DNA of 39,915 bases from Smittium mucronatum (lineage: Eukaryota > Kickxellomycota > Harpellomycetes > Harpellales > Legeriomycetaceae): NCBI GenBank assembly GCA_001953115.1, contig LSSL01000941.1, forward strand, positions 1-39,915. The letters run 5' to 3'. Shown in pieces: positions 1-12,951 of this stretch. The notes beneath the pieces are model-generated. The model ran no database searches. It was not told the DNA's origin and worked only from the letters and a program-made list of their open reading frames with translations. The translations under genes and the position numbers were made by a program. How positions within the stretch are numbered: the stretch's first letter is position 1; each line of letters opens with the position of its first letter.

Positions 1-3000
1 TATAGTTTATTCCAAATTACTTTCCACCTCAATATTTTTAATTTATAAACTTTAGGAAAGCAATTTAAATCTATCTGTAAATTATTTTTTTCCCCAATAT
101 ATTCATTCATTAAACTTTAATTCATTTAAAATAAAAATTGGTTATTATTTTTGATATATTTACCCAAAAAAATATTTAAAAAATTATATTTTGGGAAATA
201 TATTTTAAAATTTTTCAACAAAATTTTTTTTTATCGTCCGATATACTTAGTTCTAAATCGACCAAAAAATGATGAAACTTAAATACAGTTTTGTTAATAG
301 AAGTTAAAAGGTCATAAATTTCTTATATTAATATAACTGATATCAATTTAAATTTAAATTTTATTATTTATCTTTTAGATTATGGACTAAGATTCATAGC
401 TCAAAGATTATTTTACTTTCTCAAATTTATTTAACCGAAAATATCTACATAATTTACAATATTTATCAATAAGTGATATCAAAGCTTTCAAAAGACACAA
501 AAAAATTTATAGCTTGGCTTTAGTTATAGAGTTTTATTTCAAAATAAATTTTGATATTTATAGGGCTTTTTTACCGACGAAAATATTTATTTCATTAAAT
601 TATTAATTGATTATTATTCCAATTATAGTAAAAAATCAGATTTTTTATAAGTATTTTGGTGATTTCTCGTCATTTTAGCAAAAAAAACATTTATTATTTC
701 ATCTCTTTGCCCGAAATTGATTCAATACGCACAGTATTGGAAATTTTTTCACATTTTTAATGTTTTTTTCAAAAGATAAGTTGAGAAAATTGTTAATTTT
801 GCTAATATTTTATTCTATTTTCATTAGAAAATAAATTATAGTTCATTAGGTAAAATTAAACTTTAATTTCATAGGTATCAGATTGAAATAGTTTAATTTA
901 TAGGAATTCAATAAAAAAAATTTGGACAAGGAATTTATTGAAGCTTAAATGAGATATATTTATAAATTTATTTAAGAAATAACTGTTAAATTTTAAATTA
1001 TTGCAAATAAAATAATTTTGTGAAAATTCAAGAAATTTTGTATTATTATTCGTAAAAATTTAGTGATATATATTTCGTCTTTTTTTAAAATAAAATAATA
1101 GTTATTTTTTTCTCCCATAATCTTATTAACTATTTATAGAAGTACAAAAAAAATTATAACTATATAAATTATAAATGAATAAAGGAGCCATATAAAAAAC
1201 CATATTATTTCATTTATATAATTAAATTTCAAAAAAATCCTAACTGTAAAAACTGCTTTTTTTACGCTATATTTTTTATCTGATTATAAAAGTGAAAATC
1301 TTGAATGTTATATGATAATAATATGATAACAAAAAAATCAATCATTTTCATCATATATGTTCAATATTTTTAATGTATTCAAGATGAGGTGGATATTGGT
1401 AAAATATATACATAGTTAATGCATTTATTCATAGGGATCAAAACCCGTTCTAATTTTTAGTCTAAAGGCCCCACACCCAGAGTTTTTTAACCTTCCTTAA
1501 TAATTTTCGCATACTATTTTTAAATAATAAAACCTTACTTATTATTATAAACGCACTGGCTTAAATTATCATCTTTTATTAGTAAAATTACCGTTAAATA
1601 TTTTTCCATTCCAAGATACCACAAATTAGCTATTATTATAACAATATTGAAGGCCATATATTAAACTATCTTCTAAAATTTTCAATTAATATCTTTTTTA
1701 ATTATCAAATCGGCTCAAAAATGTATTGAAATCATGATTGATTCCATATTTAATATACTAATCATTATAACCCTTCCATCTTGAAAATGTGAAAATTATC
1801 TTTTAGCACAATTTGTCTTGTTTTTTCCCGGTTATAAGCTTTTTCCGTCCTAAAATCTGTTATAAACTTTGAAAAATCTTGTATAGAAGCATCAATAATG
1901 AGAGCTACAACTGGATAATGCTAAAAAAATGGTCTTTGAGACATTTGAATTTTTTTTTTAAAGTTTATTTGTTGCAATATTTATTTTTGAAATTGATCTT
2001 TGTTATGAACCAGAATTTATATTATAGAATTTTTTTGTTAATATTTTTTTTTGATATAATTTAAGATATTTTTAATAAAATAGCGGATAATCCTTTTATC
2101 ATAAATTTGATTTTTGTACTTTATTACTTCTTTTACATGATAATATTGTGTTTAATTATGAAAGCAGTTGTAAAATGAGTAGATACTAAAATTGACTAAT
2201 ATATTTAGCTCTTATTCAAAAAATTTGTCGAATTAATAGTACGCATATAGCTAATTTTTTTCGAAAGTGCTTTCACCGATTGAATTTTCTCTAAAATTTT
2301 CATATATAACCTCTTATCTTGATAAAAAACTCTTTTAAAGTTAGAATATGACTTTTTTATAAGAAATATATTCTTTGAAAAATACAATGAATTTTTTTTC
2401 AAAATTTTGTAAAAGATTATCTGCTCTAATTTAAGATTTGCCGCGAAAGTTTATTAATTCTATAAAGAGAAATAATAAGAGGTCTGGACTTAATTTTTAT
2501 ATAGAAAATCATATATTTATCTAAACAATGATATTAATTGATAAAATGGGCTTTCAAAATATATTAATAAAAAATTAAATATCAACATATTAAAAAAAAT
2601 ATGCCCATTTTATCGTGAAATTCGATTTATTTTAGGAGAAAAGCATTATTTTGACCTTATTAGATTTATTTAGATGATTCAAGAAATTTTCAAATGACTC
2701 AATTTTTCGAAATAATGCATTTAATTTTAAATAAAAAATTTTTTTGCGTTAAATTCGATTTAATTTATTTTGGATCAAACTTTGTTTATCATGCATTTAA
2801 TTGATATATACTTATAAAATTTGATTTTTTTTCTTTAATCCATAAAAAAAAATGCGTTTTTGTATGCAAAAACTTATTTAAAAAGCTGTATAATGACTTC
2901 AGTGATAGAATTTATCCGGTAACTAAGTTCATTAAATTAAAAATTTACCAGCATTTGCTATTTAAAGAAATTTTGTACAATTGTTTAGAAATATACGAAG

Positions 3001-3540
3001 TTTTATTCGATTTAAAACAATATAATGCTTATATTAGTACATAAATTTCCAAAAATTTAAAGATTATTTATCAAGAAATACTATTTAGGTCTTTCTGAGA
3101 CAAAGTCTACATCTTATTGAAAAATTTTATCCATTTACACTCTATGGAAACGAAAATTATCCAAATTAAAATATCCAAATTTGAATATAATGTTTTTTTT
3201 GATCGAAAAATGAATATATTTTTGTAAATAAGCACTAAAAAAGTTAAATGAAAAATTATGATGATCTTTGAAAGTAAATTAAACCAAAACAGTACTATAT
3301 TATTGAGAGGTTTAAATAGTATGCGGAAAATTTTATAAAATGTTTCATAATTGTAGACATAAGGACTCAAAGAAAATCCTTAACACGAATTTTTTCGGAG
3401 AAGCCCCAATTTTCCGTTTTATCTTCGATATTTTTAGTTTTTTAGGGATATTCTAGGCATAAATTGCATCAATTTTCCGGATAAAATAAAATTTAAAAAT
3501 CAACACCAGGATGAGTTCTAGTTCATAAATGATCAAACGA
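1..3540. other. AT-rich gene-free DNA
   Basis: Long A/T-rich sequence with stop codons in all frames. The only open frames are short and made of F, I, K, L, N and Y codons, as expected by chance. A slightly more GC-rich patch near 1430-1490 has no recognisable gene. I see no RNA gene, promoter or intact repeat here. Confidence 0.7.
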
Positions 3541-3542
3541 AA

Positions 3543-3620
3543 GGTAATTATGTCACTAATAATTATTCAGTGTAATTTTTGGGAATACAGGAAGCATAAA
3601 ATTATAAATGATTTAAATTT
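3543..3620 (+). repeat. Possible solo end of a MULE-related element
   Basis: AATTATGTCACTAA (from about 3546) and AAATTATAAATGA (from 3599) both also occur in the left TIR of the MULE at 9507, in the same order and orientation. Their spacing is almost equal (52 bases here, 53 there). The DNA between the two blocks is poorly conserved. I could not find a matching inverted end or transposase remains nearby, so this may be a solo terminus or a heavily decayed non-autonomous copy. The call rests on two exact short words only. Confidence 0.4.
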
Positions 3621-6300
3621 GATTTTTTTGAGCGAAATAATAATGTGGTTTTTTATAAGTATCGGATTGGGAATCAAATCAAATTTGATTCTTTAAAAAA
3701 TTTATCATTCAATTGATAAATTGATGAGGTATTTCAAAATATCTTGAAAATTTTATTTTCTAAAAGGAGTATTGGGATTTTTCGTCGCTTATAAATTTGG
3801 GAACTTAATGGCCATTTATTCTAAAAAATTGGAATTAACTTAAAATATTACTCAATTTAATATATTAGCTAAATTTTTTTTTGAGAAAGTTATTATTTAA
3901 TCAAAATAAAACTATAGAAAGAAAATTTTTGAACGGTAAAATGACACTCATCTTTGTGAGTGATTATGAAAATCTAATATCAATCTTATGAAAAGTGCAT
4001 AGATTTACATTTTTTACATTAGTATTTTTTTTGGGTAAAATAAAAATCAATAAAAAAGTATAAAAATATTCCTAATCGGCAAAAAAATATCCGAAGATCC
4101 AATATTTTTGCAAATAGAGCATATTAATTATCATAAAAAAAGACTTTAAAAAAGCTATACTAAAAATCATAGATCAGAATTTAAAAAAATGTAATATGAT
4201 CAAAGTAATTAAAATCGCCACTTATATTAAGAATTTCATTATTAAAGTGGTAAAAAAATTGTAGCTTATTTGTTCAATTTCATTTTATATTCAGCAATAA
4301 TGTATATGTAACTATTCTAAAAAATATCTATATCACGAGAAAAATAATTGGGAGTTTTCTTTTTTTTTTATATTATAAAAATTCTTGGGAAAAAATCGTT
4401 TATTCAAGTGCTATAGTAATAATATTGGGAGTCGGAAAATATATTGAAAAAATATATAGCATCCCCCCCCCCCCACTTTCCCTCCCGCATCCCTTATATG
4501 CGTTCTCCGATCTCCTTTTTCTTACCCCAAAGATAATGATATTTATTTGTTTTTATATAAATTCTTACAAATAACTTTTTTTTTTAAATGAAAACCATTT
4601 AATCTAATTTTATTTTTTTATATGGTTAAAGTCCAATTTATAAACATAATTAAAGTAACATATTTTAAAGTAAATGACTTATTTTTTTAGTATTTCTGTG
4701 AATTTCAAATACTGAAATAGAGTAAAAAAATATTAAGAGCTATTAATTTATACTCTCTTTTCATATTTCTTGGTTTATCATATTTAAATTTATATGATTC
4801 TACTTTTGTTTTATAAAATTATCTAAATAATATATTGTAAATAATCGAAAAAATCCCCATTTTAAAAAAAATTATACTTAACTTTATTCTACCTCTTTTT
4901 TTAACCCATATGTTTTGATTTTACAAATAAAAATTAATTTTTATTTGGTAAATCGGTTTTTTTACAGAAAAATCACTTGTTTTTTTCCTATTCTTCTAAA
5001 AATTGCCATATCGAATTAAAACTGTAGAGCTTCTCGATTTATTTCATGGTCTCCCACCTTTGTAAACATATTAGGTTTAATTATTATTATTTCTTACCAA
5101 AAATAATCAGTTAATTATGTATATTTGTAAAATAATTTGATTCTAAATAAATTAATATCGATTCTTGATAATTTAGCATAAAAAAGATCTATAGATCGCA
5201 TAATAAAGAAAGCTTCTAATATTATATTTTTTTAATTTGAAATAATGCGATAATCTGGTTTATTTTATTTTTTGTATGTTTTGTTTTTGTTTATATCAAA
5301 ATTAATTTTTTGTGAAATGCTCTAAAAGTAAGAACTATTTATATATTCAAAAGATATAAAAATATCTCACGATTAAACGAATTTCAATATATTTATTATA
5401 TAAAATTTGAGGTATTGTGGTTTCTTATATGGCGTTTTTTTTTATAATTATTTGATATTATCTTAATTATATTTAGAAAAAAATCACTAAAAGTTAGGAG
5501 TAAAAATGATACTTTCTTAAAAAATGATGGATAATTTCATGGATTTTTAAATATGATATTATCCACCTTAAAATTGATGACCATTGATCATGATTTACAT
5601 AAATAAAACAGATAATAAAATATCTGAATAAAATCAATTTTTTAATCCGTGTAAAAATTCCTTTTTTGGGATTTTTTAAATAAATAAAAATGCTTTATTA
5701 GAAATTTTATAAACAATTAAACCCAAAAACGAAGAAATATAAGCCATATTGATAAAAGTGCAAAAAGAAATTCAAATATTACCAAAAGTATTACTAAATT
5801 TAGGAAGTTTGATTTTTAAAACACTTTGAATATTTGAGTCATAAACTAGAATGTTTAGTATTTATGAAGATAATTGGTTTTTTTCAAAATTTGGATATAT
5901 CTCACACATAAAAAATATATAAAGTAAAAGTAATGAGAAAGTTGGAACTTTATGAAAATCATCAAAAAATAATTTTGATTGAAATTTTGATCTCTATATT
6001 TATTATAAAAGTATTTTTTAGTCTGTATTGAAATGTATTTATATATTGTGAACTTGGTAAATATCCTACATTGAAATTTAATTTTGTTTTTGTTTTTTTT
6101 TTGAATTTTTATAGGAGTGATTCTGATTATTTGGGCAGGTGATTCATTTTATTGAATATAGAAATCAAGATTTACATTCGATGAAGGATTTTGTGAATTA
6201 TTTCGAATAAAATCACTATTTTAATAGGAAAAGAAACATAATAAATATTTTAAATTGTATTAACCACTACAACAACCGCTAGATGTATTATACTGTCGTT
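3621..6300. other. AT-rich gene-free DNA with a C12 tract
   Basis: No gene seen. The one distinctive stretch is 4427-4516, where a C12 run (4463-4474) is followed by a C-rich segment. This is flanked by GGGAGTCGGA (4427-4436) and CTCCGATCTCC (4505-4515), a short imperfect inverted repeat. The remainder is low-complexity A/T sequence. Confidence 0.6.
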
Positions 6301-6305
6301 GAAAA

Positions 6306-6614
6306 ATCAACTAATACATCAAATACTAAAAATAAATTACATAAAGCATTGATGAATCGCTAAATCAAATACTGCATCAACTATTAAATAGATCATCACA
6401 TCAACTAATAAATCAATTAATACAAAGACTAATAAAGCATATATCCATGAATTACTAATCAAAATACTATAAGAGCTACTAAATCAACTGATAAATTCAG
6501 TAATGCGACAAATATCATATAAGTCACTATATCAACTGTTATATCAAATAATGCATCAATTAATTATTTAAGTGCATCAATTATTCAACAATAATACATA
6601 AATATAATATCAAA
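6306..6614. repeat. Degenerate ATCAA-rich tandem repeat
   Basis: The word ATCAA occurs about 13 times in roughly 310 bases, usually as (A/G)CATCAA, AAATCAA or ATATCAA followed by CTA, TTA or ATA. The plus strand is visibly poor in G. Unit length drifts (about 10-30 bases between copies), so this is an eroded minisatellite-like array rather than a clean tandem repeat. It shows no coding potential. Confidence 0.6.
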
Positions 6615-6619
6615 TATGA

Positions 6620-9500
6620 AATAAAAATATATATATCACTATTTCCACTAAAAAATAAATCACTATCACTACCACTGTCACAACTAAAAATAATACAGTG
6701 AAAATTATAATAATTTATTTCCAATATCATAATAATAGCAAAATATTGTATCGAAAAAAAAAACTTGATTATAATATTTTTCAATTATTCCTTAAATTAT
6801 TTTTTTTCCTGTGAAAATTAAGTTTTTATTTCAATTTTGTTAATAATTTGTAGATTTTTTTAATATTTTTTAATATTTTTATTTTCATGAGTTTCGAAAA
6901 TTAGTTTTAATAAATTGATATTTGCTGGGGTTTTTCACATATTATTATTTATGTTTATAGCTTAAAGGGAAGTTTAAATTGATAAGTAAATCGAGTAAGT
7001 ACGATTTTTTTGAACTTCACTCATAATTTTTTTAAAAAAATTTTATATTTAAAATATTCATTGAAGCAATCTCTTTTCGACGTACAAAAAAAATTCTTAT
7101 TTCACTTACTCTAAAATTTTACCTATTTATAATACGCCTGTTTTCAATTCTAAAGAAATGTAAACTTCATCTTTTTTATTGGATTTTAATATTTGTACTA
7201 TCTGTTGATATTTCTGATTTCTGTGAATCCGAATTTTCTCCTCTTTTTTTTTACTGCTTGGGAATTATCAGGGATTTATATCATATTTTCACTAACTATT
7301 CCATGTATTAATTTGATCCCAATTTTTAAAAATTTCAAATGAACATATTCTTTTTTTTCTTTTGTGTTTTCCATTATATATATTGTAGAAGAGTTTACAA
7401 CGCAAATTCGAAAATAAAAAAATGTTTTTTTCCAAAGTCTAGGATTTTTTCTGTTGATTTCAAAATATTTTCTCTTTGATCTAATTTATCGAAATTTTTT
7501 ATTTTTTTATTTTAGTCTGTGATAAAAAAGAATAATCACTTTCAATTTACACAATTTATGTTGATTTTTGCAGCATATAGTTCTATCCCTTGGATTATAA
7601 AAATTAGAAGCAATATGAACCAGTCTATATCCATAAATTATATTACTGAAATTTTTTCTAAAGACCAATAAAAATCCCATCCATATTTTCGGTCGATTTA
7701 TTATTTTTGGATTTCGGAGGAGATTTCATTTTCGTAAAAATTGTTACACGTGCATAGATATTTTTTCCCAAAATATAATCGATAAGTGCGATATACTTAA
7801 AATATCAGCCGAAAAAAATCCTGTTATTGATTTAAGGTCTGAATATAGGTTTTTTAATGCTCTAATGTTTAAACACTTTTTCGTGTTTATAAATATTTTT
7901 TTTTGATATACATCGAAGAACCAATAGTAAATTATCTCTTCGTCCAAGGCCCAAATTTCGAAACATCTTTTTATAATTTTATTCGGCATAGACAGCCTGA
8001 AACATGATTTTTCAATAAATTTTATCATTAATTCATCAATAAATATATTCTTTATAGCTTTTAAAATTTTTCAGGAATTATCTTTAATTCTAATTAAAGA
8101 ATTTCTGATTTCGAAGAGTTTATCATATTTTTTGATGAATTTTTTTTGATGATATCGGTTTTGCGATATAGTAATCATGTATTATTTAATCAGTACTTCA
8201 ATGATTTTTGATAGCTGTAAACTTCTTTATCCTCATAAGAGGATTAATTTCCAGAAATATTTTGAATTTCTTTATAGATATTTTATTTTTTAAAATTTGA
8301 AATTTGAAATCGACATATTTTTGGAGTTAATTACATTTTTTTAACAGGTAAATATCAAAAAATAGTTTGAAAATTTGCTAGAGGTTATATAATTTAGATC
8401 CGAAATATTAATCTATATATTATTGTGACCAGAGAAATTAATAATGAGGGTTTAATATTGAATTAATTGCTCAATTCTTTTTTAGTAACATTTTTATGAA
8501 TATTTAACTATCCAAAAATCAAATAATTCACACGACTCGTCTTCAGAAAAGCAAAAAATTTCTGATTTTAAATTTATAACGCTCTCATAATCCTTATATA
8601 AGTTGATTTTGAGTCACAAAATGTTTCAAAATATTAATCGTTTTTAAAATAAAAGAACATAGATAGTTTATAATTCAAATGTAAAAAATAAAACATACAA
8701 CATAAAATAGAATTAGGGTTTCAAACTAAATCTACAAATTCTAAATCAAAAATATTTTTTTAAAATTGCCTTAATATTAAAAACTCGCACAAATATAAAG
8801 ATATGTAATTAATTTACGTATTAAGTTCAATTATTTGCACGAATAAAAATCAAGGCCAATAAAAAATCGTCACTTTGGCCACCGCTTAACCGCAAATGAA
8901 ATTTTATTTGCGGCCTCAGTCGTTTGTTAGTTTTAAATTAAACAAAATATATATTATTATATAAAATAAAGCTCTCCATAATGTAAAATCAAATTTTTAC
9001 ATATAATTTTTTTCAAAATGACGAGTAATTCCACCCAATTTCCAGATATGTGCGGCTTTTTTGCGATATTATTCGTGAAATTTACCCCAAAATAGTTTAT
9101 ATTAACCAAAATTAATTACATGTTTATATTGACACACAATCCTTCGTGTAATAATATTTGGATATGATTCTGAATATTTTTTATTTTTATTTTATCTATA
9201 AAATTCATAAAACTTATCCACTAAAAAAATATTATTGTAATTTGGTATCATTTTTAGTGAAATGGACTACTTTAGAACATAAGTACCTTCTAAACGTAAT
9301 ATAATATAGCTAAAATGGATACTAAATGCAAAAGAGTTAAAATATAAAGTTTATTTGTATTTTAATTGGAGGATTTTATAATTATAGATGCATAATTGTG
9401 GTAAAATAATTATTGACTTTATATTGGCTATTTGATTATTGGTAATTATTAGAAATCTATCTTATTTTTAGTTTTTTTTTTTTTCAAAAATTACAACATA
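6620..9500. other. AT-rich DNA with one unexplained open frame
   Basis: No recognisable gene. The longest open frame is minus 8028-7744 (94 codons). It has a more balanced residue mix (several W, C, D and S) than chance frames in this DNA, but no motif I recognise and no visible extension by introns. It could be a relic of a coding sequence. A hairpin lies at 8854-8913 (listed separately). Confidence 0.5.
8854..8913. repeat. GC-richer double hairpin
   Basis: Two inverted repeats sit side by side in otherwise A/T sequence: GGCCAA (8854-8859) with TTGGCC (8875-8880), and CCGCAAAT (8890-8897) with ATTTGCGG (8906-8913) around an 8-base loop. They could be a transposon relic or a structured element. 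No function can be assigned. Confidence 0.5.
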
Positions 9501-9506
9501 ACTAAA

Positions 9507-9603
9507 GGGTAGCATAATTATGTCACTAAAAAATAGCCCCTAACAACCAAATACTGACTCGAATAACTGAAATTATAAATGAATCACTAAAATTTCACCA
9601 TCT
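9507..9603 (+). repeat. Left terminal inverted repeat of the MULE
   Basis: Begins GGGTAGCATAATTATG and includes GTCACTAA, AAATACTGACT and AATGAATCACTAAA. In inverted orientation the last two blocks align with 12562-12607. Weaker ungapped similarity continues outward through TTTTAGT to CCC at the same spacing in both arms. Confidence 0.7.
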
Positions 9604-11120
9604 GATAATAGCAATTTTTCTTTATTTTTCATTGGATACTTTTTTATCTAAAACTGAAATATGAGATCTAGAGAGTACTGCGGATACTCAACCTAATATA
9701 TTAAATTTTATTATAGAATTTGAGACTAAAAAAATAATTTAACTATTGAGTCACAAAATATTAAAACAGTCTTATTTAAGAGAGAAAAAACTCATTTTTT
9801 TGGATAAATACATTTTAAATCATTAAACTATTATAAAATTAAAATATTTTATAGACATGTTCTTAATCTTTATCCTTATTATTATTATTTTTTAACTTTG
9901 ATATAAAATTCCAGAATTTATTGTAAATGGAAGATAAGTTTTTCCTTTCATATAATTAATAAATGAACAGATTCTGAAAAATTTTAATCTATCCTAAAGG
10001 GAAAATCGACATAAAAAAAACGAGAGATCGGCTGTTACTCAAAAATTATAGCTTTTCTCTCATCCAGAAACCATCGCGGATGATTCAGAAGCCTCTAATA
10101 AATTCCTAATATTCAAAGTTTCCTGAAATACAATACTCACAGATCAAGGATACAAAAACTATCAGCTCGAAAAAAAAAATTATTCAAATAACGTCAAATT
10201 AGTTCTAATAATCAATTTTTATCCTTGATTTAAATAGTATCCCTAAAAATTCGAATATTATATTGGTCCCATATCTTTTTATTCGATTCCATCAATTCAT
10301 ACTTTATCGTAGTATAAACATCTCTTCCTAAGTATTTTTCTCTATTAAAAATACCCGCATCAAAAATAAAATTTCCCAAACATAATATATTATGTTTTTT
10401 TTTAAACCTTTGGGAAATCGGAAATCTTATTAAAGTTTGGATTTTCTAAATTTTACAACTTTTTTTATAATGGCATTGAATAATATACATTTAAATTTTT
10501 TGATATTGGGTGAAATAAATACACCATTAACGAATATTATTTATATTTCTACAAAATCTCTTAATGTGCTTTATTATTTGATGATACATCTACTCCCCAG
10601 TTAATTTTATAATATTTTTAATCATAAATTAACTAAGATACAATTCTCTGAAAAAAAGAACAGAAAAAGGTAACGGAATCTTTATTTAAATTTATCTTTT
10701 TAATTAATAGTTACTAAAATGATAATTTTATTTATTTTGAAACCTTTAGTTCAAATTTTATAACTGCGACTCAAGCTATTTTCAATATATTTCGTTCTTT
10801 TTTTCCTTTTTTTGGCGTTATGGATTTATCTACTAAATTGATATATTTTTCCTTTTTCAAAAACGAAAATCAATGCTCACTTTTTCATTTTTTTTTAAAG
10901 CTACAACAAGAAAACTCCAGGCTTAAATAGTTTGAAATATCCCTTTATCTTCTTATTGTAAGTATATTTCTCATAATAAATTTGATCTAATTGAAAAATT
11001 TAAAAGTTTTCCTTTTAAATTTTGGTAAATACATTTCAGTACCCCATATTACATTATCTAATATTCCATATTCTTTATATTCTCGATAATAAAAAATTAA
11101 CAGGTGGTCAAAAAATTTAT
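9604..11120. other. Non-coding interior of the MULE
   Basis: No intact frame. Around 10020-10170 the sequence is less A/T-biased but has stops in all frames. On the minus strand near 10820-10800 a lysine/arginine-rich reading (NAKKRK) resembles the basic tail of MULE transposases, but this is weak. The plus frame 11022-11255 runs antisense to the transposase remains and is not treated as a gene. Confidence 0.45.
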
Positions 11121-11124
11121 TTAA

Positions 11125-12395
11125 ATTTACATAAGTTATTCTTAATTTCCGGCATTATAATATTTGTTAATTTTGATTTCCCAATATCAGTCATAATTTT
11201 CAGGATTATTTCAGTGAGTTCAGTAAATTTTTTTTACTCCACAATTTGTACCTGATTTTAATAGTTCTATTAAAACCTTCGAGTCCATTATTATCACCGA
11301 GTAAAAAGGATTTGTAACCTTTATACTAGCTTCTGTTTTTTACAAAATTGTTTTTATCCAGTTTGTTCAATATAATACTTAACTATGAAAAAACTCACCG
11401 TTTTTATTAAAAAAATTGTCCATTAAATGTAAAATACATCAATAGAAAAAAAAATTGTATAAAGATTATATCGGCTTAATGCTTCCTACCGAGGCTTTCT
11501 TCTATGGTTTTAAAAATATCTTCCATTTTATTTGATGTAAGCGTCCAGAGATTCGCCCTTTTAACGGTTGGATTGAATTTCATAATCACAGATGATATTT
11601 TTGGTGCTGAGTCAGCTATTAGTGTTTTGAAGTTTTGATTAGTACTTTGAGATTGTAGTGATTTTTTTATCTCGATAAATACTAGCATTATTTTTTCCTC
11701 GCTTTCATATTGGATAATTCCAGCTTTAACAGAAAACAAAGATCTAAAAGAGTCACTAAACCCAACTAAAACCACCGGGTATTCAAAATCTTTAAGCTTG
11801 TATTGCATATCTATGTGAACTTTCTCATTTTTGGATAGGTACCCGGTAAGGATTTTTGATGTGATAAGTAATTTGACATCGCCGTTTTTTACAATTCGCT
11901 TGAAAAAGTAACCGGAGTATTGATCTTAGAAGGTCGAATTCCTTTCACAGTGATCTTTAAGTTAACTAAAAGTTATTCTTTTTGTTTTTTTTTTGAATTT
12001 TTTTTTATATTACTTATGGCAGAATATATCTGAATATCACTTGGATAAATAACACTTTCATTTAATGCAAATCTATTTTGAGATGGTTTCTTGGTTTGCG
12101 TTTCGTATATTTTAACTTCATTAACTAAGGGTTCAATTTTGATCCTATTGCAACAAAAACTCCTATGTACCCCCGCTTAGAATGTTTTTTATTTTACTTG
12201 TACCCTTTCATTTTCTATTTTCACTAAAGTCTCGCAGACGTTATGTGACTTATTAGAGCTATAACTATATGTTACTCTATAATTTAGAAGCTTATTAGTA
12301 CTAATAATATTCCGATAATTTCGAAAAGTATCAACATTATTGCAATGAATTTTTAATGTCCATTTTGGCATGGTATATAATTTTTTATCATTCAA
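11125..12395 (-). pseudogene. MULE transposase pseudogene
   Basis: Remains of a Mutator-like (MULE, DDE-type) transposase read from high to low coordinates in several frames. Segments in order: 12395-12189, an N-terminal piece of possible zinc-finger type; 12116 to about 11997, with KPSQNRFALNESVIYP and DIQIYSAI; 11919-11476, with FFKRIVKNGDVKLL, then KVHID (position of the first catalytic Asp), YPVVLVGFSD and TLIADSAPKI (second Asp); about 11350-11228, with DNNGLEGFNRTIK, the conserved C-terminal MULE block; and 11217-11125, with TEIILKIMTDIGKSK. It is broken by frameshifts, one of them in an A8 run near 11230, by a stop after GRKH (11476), and by an in-frame TAG at 11328-11326 where the family usually has Trp (S-stop-YKGYKS). 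The usual Cys-Trp-x-His stretch reads LWTL. It cannot encode an active enzyme. Confidence 0.85.
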
Positions 12396-12510
12396 ACTTA
12401 TAATTAAATTATAATAAACAGGAATGCTGATGGTCCTTAACTGATATCTTCCGTTATCATTATTTTAACTAAAAATAAATAAATAAAACGTCCAATAAAA
12501 AGCCCCCAAA

Positions 12511-12649
12511 ATTTCAGTGATATATGATGTAATTTTAGTGATGGAACAACTGGGAAATTTTAATTTAGTGATTCATCTATAACTTCAGTGACCTAGGTCA
12601 TTATTTGATAGATAAATGGTAAATTTTAGTTTTTGAAAAGGTTTTCCCC
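12511..12649 (-). repeat. Right terminal inverted repeat of the MULE
   Basis: Contains four copies of TTTYAGTGAY-like motifs (AGTGA at 12516, 12537, 12567 and 12587; spacing 21, 30 and 20), then the 46-base core at 12562-12607 that matches the left end inverted. The outer part fades into A/T sequence and ends near GTTTTCCCC (12641-12649). Sub-terminal repeats of a short motif are common in transposase-binding ends, and that role is an inference. Confidence 0.65.
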
Positions 12650-12950
12650 ATTATTAAATATTGCTTATTGATTTTAATTTTAATTCTTTTGTTTATACAA
12701 AAACTATTAGCCATAGAACTGTAAAATATGAGTTTTGCTATTTATTTTCGGTATCATGATAATGAAAAGCGAATAATTTTCAAAAAAAAAAACGCGGAAT
12801 AATCTAGAAAGAAAAACTCAATGCCAACTGTTAGTTATAAGTTAAATAAATTATATATTAAAAAAATAACCATAACATGACTATAAGTCGTTTCAGTGAA
12901 AAAATTTAAAAAAAAAATTCTTGGAGTTTCAAAGATTAATTATCATTATA
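12650..12950. other. AT-rich spacer
   Basis: A/T-rich sequence between the MULE and the gap-flanking coding-like segment. I see nothing in it. Confidence 0.6.
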
Positions 12951-12951
12951 G

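Larger units (their letters stand above)
9507..12649 (-). mobile_element. Decayed MULE (Mutator-like) DNA transposon
   Basis: A cut-and-paste DNA transposon of about 3.1 kb, now inactive. Both ends carry a long inverted repeat (left 9507-9603, right 12511-12649). A 46-base core (9548-9593 against 12562-12607 inverted) matches at 36 of 46 positions. Between the ends lies a minus-strand MULE transposase pseudogene (about 12395 to 11125). The exact termini are tentative. They were placed where the repeat homology fades at a GGG/CCC, next to a possible 9-bp target duplication (ATAACTAAA at 9498-9506, ATTATTAAA at 12650-12658, 7 of 9 identical). A 9-bp duplication would fit the MULE superfamily. 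The stretch 9604-11120 holds no readable coding sequence. Confidence 0.75.

Noticed and set aside
11022..11255. Plus-strand frame of 77 codons
   Set aside because: Antisense to the C-terminal block of the MULE transposase, and hydrophobic by composition only.
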